From Deltaproteobacteria bacterium (lineage in GTDB: Bacteria > Desulfobacterota > DSM-4660 > Desulfatiglandales > Desulfatiglandaceae), in contig JAFDIV010000013.1 of the NCBI GenBank assembly GCA_019307815.1, positions 33,755 to 97,754 on the forward strand: DNA of 64,000 bases, in the 5' to 3' direction. The notes beneath the pieces were generated by a model that ran no database searches, was not told the DNA's origin, and saw only the letters and a program-made list of their open reading frames with translations. Below, in pieces: positions 1 to 9,043 of this stretch. How positions within the stretch are numbered: the stretch's first letter is position 1; each line of letters begins with the position of its first letter. The translations under genes were made by a program, and so were the position numbers.

Positions 1-1287
1 CAGGGTCAACAGATCCTCCACCAAGGCCTCCAGTCTCCTGGTATGCTTTTCTATAATACCCAAGAAACGCAGTGCGTCATCGGGGTTTTCCAGCGCGCCA
101 TCAAGAAGGGTTTCAACAAATCCCTTTATAGCTGTTATGGGTGTCTTGATCTCATGGGACACATTCGCTACAAAGTCCCGCCGCATGTTTTCAAGCTCTC
201 TTACACGGGTCACATCGGCAATGACCAGAAGTGTACCAATCCGTTTCCCATTGGTACCCAGCAATGAGCTGGAGCGAAGGTTGAGGATTCGATTATCACC
301 GGTCCCCACCCGGATATTCATATCCTCCTCAAAGGTATCTTGCTCGTGTAAAGCACGCCTCACGAAACCGGCCAGCATCGGATTTCTAGAAATCTCCTCC
401 ATCATCATGCCCACGCAATTTTCCGGATCCACATCAAAAAGGCGGGCAGCCGCTTCATTTATGTTCATGATCCTGCCTTGAAGATCAACAGCGATCACCC
501 CTTCCATCATACTGCTAAGAACTGTATTCAGCTCGTTTCGCTGACGGGTAATGGTTTTGATCCGCTCACGCAACCTGTCGGCCATCTCCTTCATTGTGCG
601 GGATATTTCATCAATTTCTTTTATCCCTGAAACAGGGGGTCTCACTCCAAGGTCTCCCTTGGAATAGGCCTCGGCCACCCGACGAATTTGTTCAAGCGGC
701 CTGCTCATATAGCGGGAAACCAGGAAGCTTATGCCTGTTGAAATAAGTGCAATAAAAAGTCCCGCCAGCGCAATTCTTTGTTGAATGGCGTGAAGGGCCT
801 TGTCGACTGCATCCACAGGAATGGAGGTCCGAACAACACCGGCTATGGTTTTTCCTTTGCGGACAACCACGGCCTTGTACATCAGTTTCCTTTGAAGTGT
901 CCTGCTGAAACGGATGGCCTCGCCCGTTCCCTCCCGCATGGCTGCCCTAACCTCGGGCCGCGTAGCGTGATTGTCCATGGTCAAAGGATCGTGGTGAGAA
1001 TCGCCATATACCTTGCCGTTAGGCCCGATTACCGTGATACGCGTTTCAGCCCTCTTTCCCATGCTTTTGCATATCTCATCAATCCTTTTCATGTTTGGAG
1101 GTATCAAGAGGGCAAGGATACGGTCTTCCACCAAGCGGGCCCGTGCCTCGAGATCGACAGAGACCTGGCGCAGATAGAAGCTCTTCAGAAAGCTGACTGA
1201 GTACCAGGATACAGAAACGATGGACAGTAGCGCAATGAAAAGCAAGGCAGGATAGAGCTGCCAGAGCATAGGCCTTTTTTTTGGCAT
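1..1287 (-). CDS. phoR: PhoR-type sensor histidine kinase, 3' end outside the window
   Basis: Membrane sensor kinase paired with the PhoB-type regulator just upstream. Reading the minus strand from the ATG at 1287 gives 429 open codons up to the window edge. I see a transmembrane segment at about residues 9-30, an extracytoplasmic sensor region, a second transmembrane segment at about 165-187, a HAMP linker, a cytoplasmic PAS domain, and the HisKA H-box FVANVSHEIKTP near the window start. The ATP-binding domain must lie to the left of base 1. The start is 3 bases after the phoB stop, so the two are co-transcribed. By family, PhoR kinases respond to phosphate limitation; the Pho-box-like promoter upstream of phoB supports that reading, but no phosphate transporter or phoU is in view. 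Confidence 0.87.
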   Translation of the reverse strand, partial: MPKKRPMLWQLYPALLFIALLSIVSVSWYSVSFLKSFYLRQVSVDLEARARLVEDRILALLIPPNMKRIDEICKSMGKRAETRITVIGPNGKVYGDSHHDPLTMDNHATRPEVRAAMREGTGEAIRFSRTLQRKLMYKAVVVRKGKTIAGVVRTSIPVDAVDKALHAIQQRIALAGLFIALISTGISFLVSRYMSRPLEQIRRVAEAYSKGDLGVRPPVSGIKEIDEISRTMKEMADRLRERIKTITRQRNELNTVLSSMMEGVIAVDLQGRIMNINEAAARLFDVDPENCVGMMMEEISRNPMLAGFVRRALHEQDTFEEDMNIRVGTGDNRILNLRSSSLLGTNGKRIGTLLVIADVTRVRELENMRRDFVANVSHEIKTPITAIKGFVETLLDGALENPDDALRFLGIIEKHTRRLEALVEDLLTL

Positions 1288-1290
1288 TTG

Positions 1291-1980
1291 TTACCCCTTA
1301 AACCGGTATCCCACGCCGCGAACCGTCTCGATATATTTTCCGTATGGCCCGAGTTTTTTGCGGAGACCTGCTATGTGCACATCTACAGAGCGTTCGGTGA
1401 CATTGTATTGCTCACCATGAATCGCATCAACAATCTGGTAGCGCGTAAAGACCCAGCCGGGCCTTTGTGCCAGACAATGAAGGATAGCGAATTCACTGAA
1501 AGTGAGGTGAACCACCTTTCCTTTCACAAGAACCTCATGTCGACCAGGATGAATCTCCAGTTGATGTATTTTCAAAGGCGATTCCTTATCAGGAGTGGGA
1601 ACGTCCCTCCCCCTCCGCAAAACCGTTTTTACTCTGGCAGCTAGCACGCGAGGGCTAAAGGGTTTGGTGACATAATCATCAGCCCCGAGTTCAAGTCCTG
1701 TGACAATATCAGCTTCTTCTCCCTTGGCAGTGAGCATGATGATAGGAATGTTTTCTGTGGATGGATCCTTTTTTAATCTCCTAGCCACTTCGAGGCCATC
1801 CATTCCCGGCAGCATTAGATCCAGAATGATGAGATGGGGTATATGGTTCTTTACCGACTGGAGCGCCTCTTCCCCGGAAGACGCACACCGGACTGCATAT
1901 CCTTCTCTGGCGAGATTGAAGGTAACCAGTTCCAGAATGTCTTCTTCGTCATCCACCACCAGGATTTCTTTTTTCGCCAT
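1291..1980 (-). CDS. phoB: PhoB/OmpR-family response regulator
   Basis: DNA-binding response regulator. An N-terminal receiver domain has the acidic pair in ILVVDDEED and the phospho-acceptor Asp54 in LIILDLMLPG, with the conserved Lys in YVTKPFSP. A C-terminal winged-helix domain ends in ETVRGVGYRFKG, the typical OmpR/PhoB finish. Total 229 residues, normal for the family. An in-frame ATG lies 54 bases further upstream (2034), but the ATG at 1980 has a good GGGGGAAAGA ribosome site and begins exactly at the receiver fold, so I use it. The gene is first in a phoB-phoR operon and is probably autoregulated through the repeat array at 2081-2119. Confidence 0.92.
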   Translation of the reverse strand: MAKKEILVVDDEEDILELVTFNLAREGYAVRCASSGEEALQSVKNHIPHLIILDLMLPGMDGLEVARRLKKDPSTENIPIIMLTAKGEEADIVTGLELGADDYVTKPFSPRVLAARVKTVLRRGRDVPTPDKESPLKIHQLEIHPGRHEVLVKGKVVHLTFSEFAILHCLAQRPGWVFTRYQIVDAIHGEQYNVTERSVDVHIAGLRKKLGPYGKYIETVRGVGYRFKG

Positions 1981-2064
1981 TCTTTCCCCCTGTGGTTTGA
2001 TAATTTTGGTGCCCTGCCAGAAGGCGCAGCACAATTGCCTCCTGGCACTTCCGCTCGAATACCC

Positions 2065-2119
2065 AGTATAGAGTGTACGATGTTAATCTATTGTGAAATT
2101 CTTGTGAGGATTCTGTTAG
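2065..2119 (-). promoter_or_regulatory. Pho-box-like repeat array and -10 element of phoBR
   Basis: Read on the minus strand there are four hexamers, CTAACA (2114-2119), CTCACA (2103-2108), TTCACA (2092-2097) and TTAACA (2081-2086), each exactly 11 bases from the next. A TATACT -10 element follows at 2065-2070, ten bases after the last hexamer. Direct TT(A/C/T)ACA-like repeats with one-turn spacing are the known binding pattern of PhoP/PhoB-type regulators. The position, about 100 bases before the phoB start, suggests positive autoregulation. That PhoB binds here is inference. Confidence 0.7.
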
Positions 2120-2392
2120 CGCCATATAAGTTTGTCGTATATATACCTACTAGAGGAAGAGGCCGAGGCAGTCAAGCCGCGCCTTCCCGCAATATCCGTC
2201 AAAGAATAGGCCAATTACTTTTCGATATATGATGTTCGAAACGGAACTGGGATTCCAACCAGACCTCCTGATGGTAAATGGTTAAGGCGGATTGAAGAAC
2301 AATCGAATCACACCAGGCTGTGAAAAAGGGCAAGGGAAGCTTCGAACCGCTTCGTTGAGGGGAGGGCCGCCAAAGTTGACTTTCTCCCCGCA
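2120..2392. other. Non-coding stretch between DsrE-like gene and phoB promoter
   Basis: No convincing gene. One 64-codon minus-strand reading frame (2199-2393) has a composition unlike a real protein and no family resemblance. I see no clear terminator for the DsrE-like gene that ends at 2393. Confidence 0.5.
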
Positions 2393-2740
2393 TTAAAAAC
2401 TTATGATCTGACAGCCTTGGTCTATGTACCTAGACATGCTCGGGTGACCTGACATGTGCCCCAAAAGAGGGAGCCCCTCCGACTTTGCTGCTTCTATGGT
2501 TCCCATTTTGTTGGAGCAGGCCTTGCAGACGCCATCGATAACCCCAGCATCCTTGGCTCTTGCGTAAAGGGGGTAGAAGGAACTGTCTTGTCTGGATAGC
2601 TCTGGAATGAGTTTGGTCGCAGAGCCTTCGATAATTATCCTCGCATCATAGCCTTTATCTTTCATCTCAAGGGCGTTTAACAAGGCATGGATGAAACACA
2701 TGAGATCTCCATTGAAGGCAAACAGGGCAACCTTTTTCAT
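2393..2740 (-). CDS. DsrE-like small cytoplasmic protein
   Basis: A 115-residue protein with a DsrE/DsrF-like alpha/beta fold signature: MKKVALFAFNGDLMCF start, a central conserved glycine-rich turn, and the paired cysteines VCKACSNKMG at about residues 72-81. DsrE-family proteins often carry or relay sulfur, or act as small partners of membrane and redox proteins. The exact role here is unknown. It lies 41 bases downstream of the PII-like gene and may be the last gene of the efflux unit. The CxxC pair could bind a metal or persulfide, but this is inference. Confidence 0.65.
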   Translation of the reverse strand: MKKVALFAFNGDLMCFIHALLNALEMKDKGYDARIIIEGSATKLIPELSRQDSSFYPLYARAKDAGVIDGVCKACSNKMGTIEAAKSEGLPLLGHMSGHPSMSRYIDQGCQIISF

Positions 2741-2781
2741 GTGTTACACCTCCCGTTAGAAAAATTTCTTACTAGCTTGCA

Positions 2782-3090
2782 TCAATCCTTGCACTCGACC
2801 ATATCAACCTCTTTGACCGGAAACTCGTAGATTTTTATCCCCCCCTCGCCCAATTTTTTGCATGTCTCACGAAGGACTTCCTTAAATGTTACCTCTTTTT
2901 TCTCCTCCATGGCCACAGCCACAACACAATTAAAGCCGGGCCACACGGCATCGTCCATTTTGGGGTTTGAATGTGAGCCTTTCCCCAACACTCTGTCCCA
3001 TTTGGTGAAGCCGGTCACACAGCACTTAGTAAGGGTTTCCATAATATCTTCATCAAAATCCACATCGTATATGATGAGGTATAGCTTCAT
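2782..3090 (-). CDS. PII-like transporter-associated protein (PG0541-like)
   Basis: A 102-residue soluble protein beginning MKLYLIIYDVDFDEDIME and ending in a conserved strand around KIYEFPVKEVDMVE. The short alpha/beta layout and the position behind an RND efflux pump match the small PII-like proteins annotated as transporter-associated (PG0541 family). Members of the PII superfamily bind small effectors and regulate membrane transport; the ligand here is unknown. The gene is separated from the pump gene by a repeat-bearing 259-base gap, so co-transcription is likely but not certain. Confidence 0.6.
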   Translation of the reverse strand: MKLYLIIYDVDFDEDIMETLTKCCVTGFTKWDRVLGKGSHSNPKMDDAVWPGFNCVVAVAMEEKKEVTFKEVLRETCKKLGEGGIKIYEFPVKEVDMVECKD

Positions 3091-3134
3091 TGTATGGACC
3101 TCTCAATTAGATTACCGTTATCCGTTCACCGACG

Positions 3135-3299
3135 AAAAATGACAAATGTCAAATGACAAATGTCATATGAATTTCCAATGCCTTAATGTCAAAATGTCAA
3201 TTAATTGGGTAACCGTAGACTCTTATTGATATCCCATGCTTCCCGAATTTGGAATTTGTCATTCATTTGGCATTGGGAATTTGGCATTTGTCATTTTTA
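3135..3299. repeat. Imperfect inverted-repeat intergenic element
   Basis: The stretch starts with two close copies of an AATGACAAATGTC-type motif (3138-3165) and ends with its inverse (near 3270-3297, ATTTGGCATTTGTCATTTTT). The two ends can pair over about 20 bases with a few mismatches, and the unit TGACAAATG recurs several times inside. It fills the gap between the RND gene and the PII-like gene. It has no coding potential and looks like a dispersed intergenic repeat; a related simple-sequence stretch sits at 18011-18090. Confidence 0.55.
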
Positions 3300-3349
3300 C
3301 CTCTTGCCTTTTTCCTTTATCTTCACTGCTATCTTCTGACTCCTAACGC

Positions 3350-6300
3350 CTACCGCGATACCTTTCTCCTTTCCAACATATAATAGATCGTGGGAACAAG
3401 GATCAGGGTCACAAGGGTGGAGACCGATAATCCCCCTAACATGGTGATGCCAAGAGGGTTCCATGCCTCAGCCCCCACGCTCTGGGAGACGGCCATAGGC
3501 AGCATGCCGAAAAAGGTAGTCAATGTGGTCATGAGAACAGGCCGGAGTCGATTGCGTCCGGCCTCTGTGACGGCCTCAGAAAGCGACTTTCCTCGTTTTT
3601 GAAGGAGGTGGATGTAATCCAGGAGCACTATGGCATTATTGACCACAATCCCCATGAGCATTATCACACCCATAAAGGACATGATACCCAAGGTGGTTCC
3701 CGTGAGATAAAAGGCATAGAGCACCCCACTGAAGGCAAAAGGTACGGAGAACATGATAATAAAGGGGTCCCTCAGGTTCCCGAAGAGGGAGGCCATGACC
3801 ATGTATACCAGCATAATGCCCATGATGAGCAGTATGGTCAGGTCCTTGAATACCTTTTGCTGTTCTTCTACTTCACCGCCAAACCGTATGGAGATTCCTA
3901 TAGGAACCCCAAGCTTGGAAAGGGCCTTCTTCAAGTCAGATGTCACTGCACCAAGGGACCGGCCATATGTGTCGGCCTCCACTTTTATAATCTTTTGCCT
4001 GTTTTTCCGCTGGATTTCAATGGGCCCTTGTCCCTGGATAATTTTTGCCACGTTCTTCAGCTTGATCATTCGACCGTCCGGCGTAAAAAGCGGAGCCTCC
4101 GGTAGGTTTTCCAGCCGATTCTTGTCCCTTTCAGTGAAACGGGTAAAAATATCATAATTATCTCCTGCGTCCCTGTACTTGGTGGCTTCAATGCCATAAA
4201 AGTAATTCCGGAGGGTGCGGGCTATGGTTGCCACATTCAGGCCCAGGTCAGAGGCCTTTTTCCGGTCCACTTCCACCCATAGCTCTGGTCTGGGGTCTTT
4301 TTGACTGATTTCCACATCAACCAGACCTGGGATCTGTTCCATCAGGGATTTCACCCTTCTTGCGAACTGCATGAGCTGTCCCAGATCAGGACCCTGAATT
4401 TCAAGGGAAACAGGCTTTCCTCCTCCCATGAGGATCGACGTTATGGCATTTTCCGCCCTCACGTAGATCTTGTTAAGGCCGGGAATTGATTTTACCCTCT
4501 CCCGCAAAGCAGCCGCGATTTCGTCCGAAGAACGGCTTCTTTTATCCCTGTCTACCAGTTTAAACCCAATGCTTCCCACATTGGGTCCTTGGTCAAACCC
4601 GAGGGCCACGCCGACTCCCTCCTTAGTCTCACCGTCAAAACCGTAAGAGTGGCGCATTTCTTCTGGCCTTACTACCTCGTCGATGTCCTTTAGGATGGCC
4701 TCCATAACGCGGTTGGTCTCTTCGATGCGCGTGCCTTCAGGGAGGCGAAATCGGATGCTGATATCGCCCGTATCTACCTTGGGGAAAAAAGAGGTGGTAA
4801 TAAAAGGCACCAGGGAGATGCTGCTCAAGAAGACGGCCAAAGCAAGAAGAATCACGGTTTTTCTGTGTCCCAGGGCCCAGCCCAGAATCCTGGCGTAGAT
4901 GGCCTCAAGGCCCTCAAAGCCCCTTTCAGAGAATCCATACAGCTTTCCAATCAGCCCCTTTCTCCTTTTAAGGGCCTTTGGTGTGGCCTTGACCAGCCGG
5001 GAAGCCAGCGTGGGGATCAGCATCAGCGCCACCAGAAGGGATGCCATAAGAGTGACCACCAGTGTGAGGCCAAGCTGTTTAAAAATAATGCCAGCAAGCC
5101 CCGTGAGAAACATAAGTGGTACAAAGACCACCACTGTGGTCATGGTGGAGGCCGTGATGGCAAGGCCCATTTCGCTTGCCCCGAACATGGCGGCAGTCTT
5201 TGTGCGGCCGCCTCGCTCAATGTGCCGCATAATGTTTTCCAGGACCACGATGCCATTGTCCACCACCATGCCCGAGGCAATAGCCAAGGACATGAGGGAG
5301 ACCAGATTGATGGTATAGCCAAAGAGGTAAAGCAATATGAAGGCAATGATCAGGGAAAAGGGGATGGTCAAGGAGATAATAAAGGCGGTCCTCAATCTTC
5401 TTAAGAAGGCCAAGGTTACTAGGACCACAAAAAAGATGCCGTAAAATAGGGTGGTCCTTAGGTTCCTGACCGATGTGAGGATATCTTCAGAGGAATCCAT
5501 CACGATATTGATTCGAACATCTGATGGTAGGGTCTTTTGAAGTTCTTTGAGCTTCTTCTTAACCCGGCGGGCTACATCCACAGTATTTTTGCCAGTCTGT
5601 TTTTGAAGGATCAAGACCAGCGCGGGCAAGCCGTCCCCCCACCCATTGACATCCTGGGGCTCATAGCCATCCTCCACGCGGGCCACGTCCTTCAGGTAGA
5701 CCGGCCGCCTTTTAAAGTGTCCTATGATTGTATCACCTATTTCCTTGGCCGATTTATACCGAGCAGGAACCCGGACAAAGTAATCCTTTGTGCCTGATTT
5801 GATACTGCCGGCAGGGAGGTTCAAATTCTCCGCTGCCAGGATTTGGTTGACCCTTGCCAGAGGGATTCCAAAGCCTTCCAGTTTGGCCAGGTCAAAATAG
5901 ATGTTGATGCGTCGCCGCAGACCCCCGTGGACGATAACGGCCCCCACGCCTGGCACCCGTTTGAGGTTATCAACCACTTCCTTGTCAACCAGATGGTATA
6001 ACCTGGGCCATGATTTTGGGCCGCTGATGGTCATAAACATTATGGGGGCCGTAGCGCTGCTAAATTTAAAAAGAATAGGTTTTTCCGCGTCTTCCGGGAG
6101 TTCGCGTTTTGCCAGCTCCAGCCTGTCACGGATGTCATTGCTTGCCGCATCAAGGTTGGTTCCCCAATCAAATTTGCATGAGACGAGAGAGAGATTGTCC
6201 AGGGATTTGGATGTGAGGGTATCTAGGTTGTTAACCGTATTTACCACGTCCTCAATGGGTTCCGTGACCTCGGTTTCCACGTCTGATGCACTTGCACCAT

Positions 6301-6454
6301 ACCAGGAGGTGAGGATAGAGATCACAGGTGGACTAATGTCAGGGAGCATATCGATATTGAGCCGGGTGATAGCAAAAGTCCCCATCAAGGCAAGGGCCAG
6401 GAAGAGCATAAGGCTTGCTACAGGCTGTTTTACAGAAAACTCGGGAAGTTTCAT
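3350..6454 (-). CDS. RND-family efflux pump permease (HAE1/AcrB type)
   Basis: Inner-membrane, proton-driven multidrug or hydrophobe exporter of 1034 residues, the normal length. It has the N-terminal transmembrane helix, two large periplasmic loops, and transmembrane blocks at about 330-480 and 850-1025. The conserved motif MASGMVVDNGIVVLENI-like segment at about 395-410 carries the Asp pair region of TM4. The start ATG at 6454 directly abuts the stop of the upstream adaptor gene, so translation is coupled. Together with the MFP and TolC genes it forms a tripartite pump. The substrate cannot be told from sequence. The TetR gene at the head of the unit suggests induction by a small-molecule ligand. 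Confidence 0.93.
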   Translation of the reverse strand: MKLPEFSVKQPVASLMLFLALALMGTFAITRLNIDMLPDISPPVISILTSWYGASASDVETEVTEPIEDVVNTVNNLDTLTSKSLDNLSLVSCKFDWGTNLDAASNDIRDRLELAKRELPEDAEKPILFKFSSATAPIMFMTISGPKSWPRLYHLVDKEVVDNLKRVPGVGAVIVHGGLRRRINIYFDLAKLEGFGIPLARVNQILAAENLNLPAGSIKSGTKDYFVRVPARYKSAKEIGDTIIGHFKRRPVYLKDVARVEDGYEPQDVNGWGDGLPALVLILQKQTGKNTVDVARRVKKKLKELQKTLPSDVRINIVMDSSEDILTSVRNLRTTLFYGIFFVVLVTLAFLRRLRTAFIISLTIPFSLIIAFILLYLFGYTINLVSLMSLAIASGMVVDNGIVVLENIMRHIERGGRTKTAAMFGASEMGLAITASTMTTVVVFVPLMFLTGLAGIIFKQLGLTLVVTLMASLLVALMLIPTLASRLVKATPKALKRRKGLIGKLYGFSERGFEGLEAIYARILGWALGHRKTVILLALAVFLSSISLVPFITTSFFPKVDTGDISIRFRLPEGTRIEETNRVMEAILKDIDEVVRPEEMRHSYGFDGETKEGVGVALGFDQGPNVGSIGFKLVDRDKRSRSSDEIAAALRERVKSIPGLNKIYVRAENAITSILMGGGKPVSLEIQGPDLGQLMQFARRVKSLMEQIPGLVDVEISQKDPRPELWVEVDRKKASDLGLNVATIARTLRNYFYGIEATKYRDAGDNYDIFTRFTERDKNRLENLPEAPLFTPDGRMIKLKNVAKIIQGQGPIEIQRKNRQKIIKVEADTYGRSLGAVTSDLKKALSKLGVPIGISIRFGGEVEEQQKVFKDLTILLIMGIMLVYMVMASLFGNLRDPFIIMFSVPFAFSGVLYAFYLTGTTLGIMSFMGVIMLMGIVVNNAIVLLDYIHLLQKRGKSLSEAVTEAGRNRLRPVLMTTLTTFFGMLPMAVSQSVGAEAWNPLGITMLGGLSVSTLVTLILVPTIYYMLERRKVSR

Positions 6455-7639
6455 CTACTTCTCCTCTCCCACATGTTCCTTTATGACCTTGACAAGAGAG
6501 CCATCCCTCACTCGATTTTGGCCTTTAACAATCACCAGATCCCCCTCCTTGAGCCCATCCGTGACCTCAGCATAGTTGCCTTGGATTTTTCCTATTTGAA
6601 TATTTTTCAGAAGGGCCTTGCCGTGTTTCACCAGATATACGTAATAGCTTCCGGTACCTGGCAGGCGGTTAAGACCATCTCTAGGTATGACCAAGGCCTC
6701 TCTTTCTCCCACGCTCAGACGCACATGGGCAAACATGCCAGCGTGCAGGGTGAGGTCCTTATTATCCACTTGGATCTCAATTTCTCCTGTTCGGGTGGCA
6801 GGGTCCAGGGTGGGATTGATTACAGAGAGCACCCCTTTGAATACCCTGTGTGGAAACGCGTCTACGCGGATCTCTGCTTCCATGCCCTTTTTGATGAGGG
6901 GATAGTCCTTTTCAGTCACAGTGGCTACGATCTTTAACGACTCCTCCATAGAGATTCGAACAATGGGCTTCCTGGTATCAGACATGTTTCCTGCATCCAT
7001 ATAACGGGCCGAGATATGGCCTGCGATGGGAGAATAAATATCATGGTCCTTTAGCATGATTTGCAACACTCGCACAGATGCCTTGGCACTTTCTATTTGA
7101 GCAAGGGCAAGCTTTTTTGTGGCAAGCAGGGCCTCGTATTTGGCATTTACCTGGTCCAGTTTTTGTCGCGATACCGCATTTTTTCTAAAAAGGTTTTCCA
7201 AGCGGTGGCGGTCCTTCTGTATGAGATTAAGGTTGGCCTCAACCTCGTTTAACCTTGCCTTGGCAGAGGCAAGCCGTGCCCTTGCTTCCTGTATCTGGGC
7301 CTTGATGGTGTCCTTTTCAAGTGTGGCGATCAGGGTTCCTTTTTTGACCAAGTCTCCCCTTTCCACAAAAATTTTTTCTATAACCCTACCTGGTATCTTT
7401 GGATGTACATAGACCTCCATAAAAGGCCGAATATCTCCTGTCAATTCCAGGACCTGTTTCAAGGACCTCAATTGAGCAGGGGCGATTTCTACCGGGATTA
7501 TTTCGTTCCTTTGGACCTTTTCGGCTTTAAGATGTTTGTATTTCCAGTAATTATACGAGGCTATACCCGCAAAGATAATTATGGCGATCAAGGCGATGGC
7601 GAGGCCTACCTTTTCCTTTGGTGTTGAATGATCAGGCAT
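6455..7639 (-). CDS. RND efflux periplasmic adaptor (membrane fusion protein)
   Basis: A 394-residue adaptor linking the RND permease to the outer-membrane channel. Residues 9-32 form an N-terminal membrane anchor (GLAIALIAIIIFAGIASY). It is followed by a barrel-sandwich half motif around VYVHPKIPGRV, a coiled-coil hairpin at about 110-200, the second lipoyl-like half at IYSPIAGHISARYMDAG, and a beta-barrel region. There is no lipobox cysteine, so anchoring is by the helix. The gene lies 63 bases after tolC and directly abuts the pump gene. Confidence 0.92.
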   Translation of the reverse strand: MPDHSTPKEKVGLAIALIAIIIFAGIASYNYWKYKHLKAEKVQRNEIIPVEIAPAQLRSLKQVLELTGDIRPFMEVYVHPKIPGRVIEKIFVERGDLVKKGTLIATLEKDTIKAQIQEARARLASAKARLNEVEANLNLIQKDRHRLENLFRKNAVSRQKLDQVNAKYEALLATKKLALAQIESAKASVRVLQIMLKDHDIYSPIAGHISARYMDAGNMSDTRKPIVRISMEESLKIVATVTEKDYPLIKKGMEAEIRVDAFPHRVFKGVLSVINPTLDPATRTGEIEIQVDNKDLTLHAGMFAHVRLSVGEREALVIPRDGLNRLPGTGSYYVYLVKHGKALLKNIQIGKIQGNYAEVTDGLKEGDLVIVKGQNRVRDGSLVKVIKEHVGEEK

Positions 7640-7702
7640 AGATTTCTTCCTCTCTTTCTCTATGCTACTTCTTCAAGAAGTGCTATATAAGTTACATTAG
7701 AG

Positions 7703-9025
7703 TCATCTTTTCTCGCCAATGGCACGCTTCAATTCAGCCTCTGCGATTCGGTACCCGTAAAGGGCCCTATGGTAATTGAATTCGGCTTGGGTCAGAAAGG
7801 TCCTGGCGTCCAACACCTCAGTGGAGGTGGTAATCCCTTCACGGTATTGTAGATTGGTAATCCTGAAATTTTCCTTTGCCTGTTTAAGGGCCTCGGCAGC
7901 GGTATGAATATTTTTTTCTGCAACCTTTAGGTCTTGATATGCCTGCTTCACTTCCAGCAGGATACTGTCCTTAATTCCTGCCATTTTCTCCTCAAGCGCC
8001 CGTTTTCTGTGGATAGCCTCAGCTATTCCGGCCTTTCTCTTGCCCCATTCAAAGAGGGACCAGGTGAGCTGTAGGGTAACGCTGCTGTTGTGATCATTGC
8101 CAAAGGTATTGTGGGAGGCCTCCCAGTCATCTCCCTTTCGTTCGTACCTACCGTTCAGGAAAACCTGGGGATAGTAGGCGCTTTTGGCCAGGCGGATGCC
8201 CAGCTCTGCCTGTTTTATGGCCATCTTGAGCTGCTTTAACTCAGGCCGATTGTGGAGCGCTTCTTTAAAGAGAGTGGTTATCTCATACCGGCCTGGGGTA
8301 AAAGGAGGCAGTTCCTCAATCTCGGTTTTGGTGGTGATTTCTCGATTTAACAGGGCATTTAGGCCAGAGACTGCTACTTCTAAGTTGCTTTTGGCCTTTG
8401 TTTTATTCTGGAGTGCCTGGGCCAAGGCCACCCGAGATTTCAGTAAATCATTATAGGGAATGATCCCTTGTCCATAGAGCTGCTCGGCGTCATGAACATG
8501 GGCTTGCAGTTGGTTGACCTCTTCATCTGCCACTTCCAGAGCCCTACGTGCCAAGAGTATATTCAGGTAGGCTACCTTTACCTGTTTTATGATATCCAAA
8601 ATGGCTTGCTCGCGGAGGATCTTTCTTATATCAATATCCAATGCAGCGATTTTTCGCTTTGTGGTAAGGGCAAATCCAGTGAACAAGGGCTGGGTAACGG
8701 TAAAATCCCACAATATGTTATCCCTTGGGCCCACTATAACCTTCCGAGAGCCAAAGAAGGTATAGGGGTCATGTCTTAAGTGGCTGTAGGTATATGATGT
8801 GGAGACCTTTGGCAGCAAGTCGGCACGAACCTTTTTCTCACCCTGTACGGCTGCCTGTTCCTGCTCTATTGCCTCGTGTACGAGCCGGTTATTGCGAATA
8901 GCTTCATCAATGGCTGCATCCAGGCCCAAGTGATTCCCGGCCGGTTCTGCCATTAGCGTGCTCCCAGTGAGCAGGATGCATAAAAGGAGTGGTGAGATAA
9001 GGACTTTTTTCAAATGGCTTTTCAT
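7703..9025 (-). CDS. TolC-family outer-membrane efflux protein
   Basis: A 440-residue outer-membrane channel component. A cleavable signal peptide covers about residues 1-26 (LLLCILLTGSTLMA then EP). The body shows two repeats of long heptad-rich helices typical of outer-membrane efflux proteins (TolC/CusC-like), with the conserved LFEWGKRKAGIAEA and the REGITTSTEVLDART repeat motif. It follows tetR by 18 bases, so it is the first structural gene of the efflux operon. Confidence 0.92.
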   Translation of the reverse strand: MKSHLKKVLISPLLLCILLTGSTLMAEPAGNHLGLDAAIDEAIRNNRLVHEAIEQEQAAVQGEKKVRADLLPKVSTSYTYSHLRHDPYTFFGSRKVIVGPRDNILWDFTVTQPLFTGFALTTKRKIAALDIDIRKILREQAILDIIKQVKVAYLNILLARRALEVADEEVNQLQAHVHDAEQLYGQGIIPYNDLLKSRVALAQALQNKTKAKSNLEVAVSGLNALLNREITTKTEIEELPPFTPGRYEITTLFKEALHNRPELKQLKMAIKQAELGIRLAKSAYYPQVFLNGRYERKGDDWEASHNTFGNDHNSSVTLQLTWSLFEWGKRKAGIAEAIHRKRALEEKMAGIKDSILLEVKQAYQDLKVAEKNIHTAAEALKQAKENFRITNLQYREGITTSTEVLDARTFLTQAEFNYHRALYGYRIAEAELKRAIGEKR

Positions 9026-9043
9026 AGGAAGCCCTCCTTTAAT

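Noticed and set aside
2199..2393. 64-codon minus-strand frame between the DsrE-like gene and phoB
   Set aside because: Composition and lack of any family signature suggest chance.
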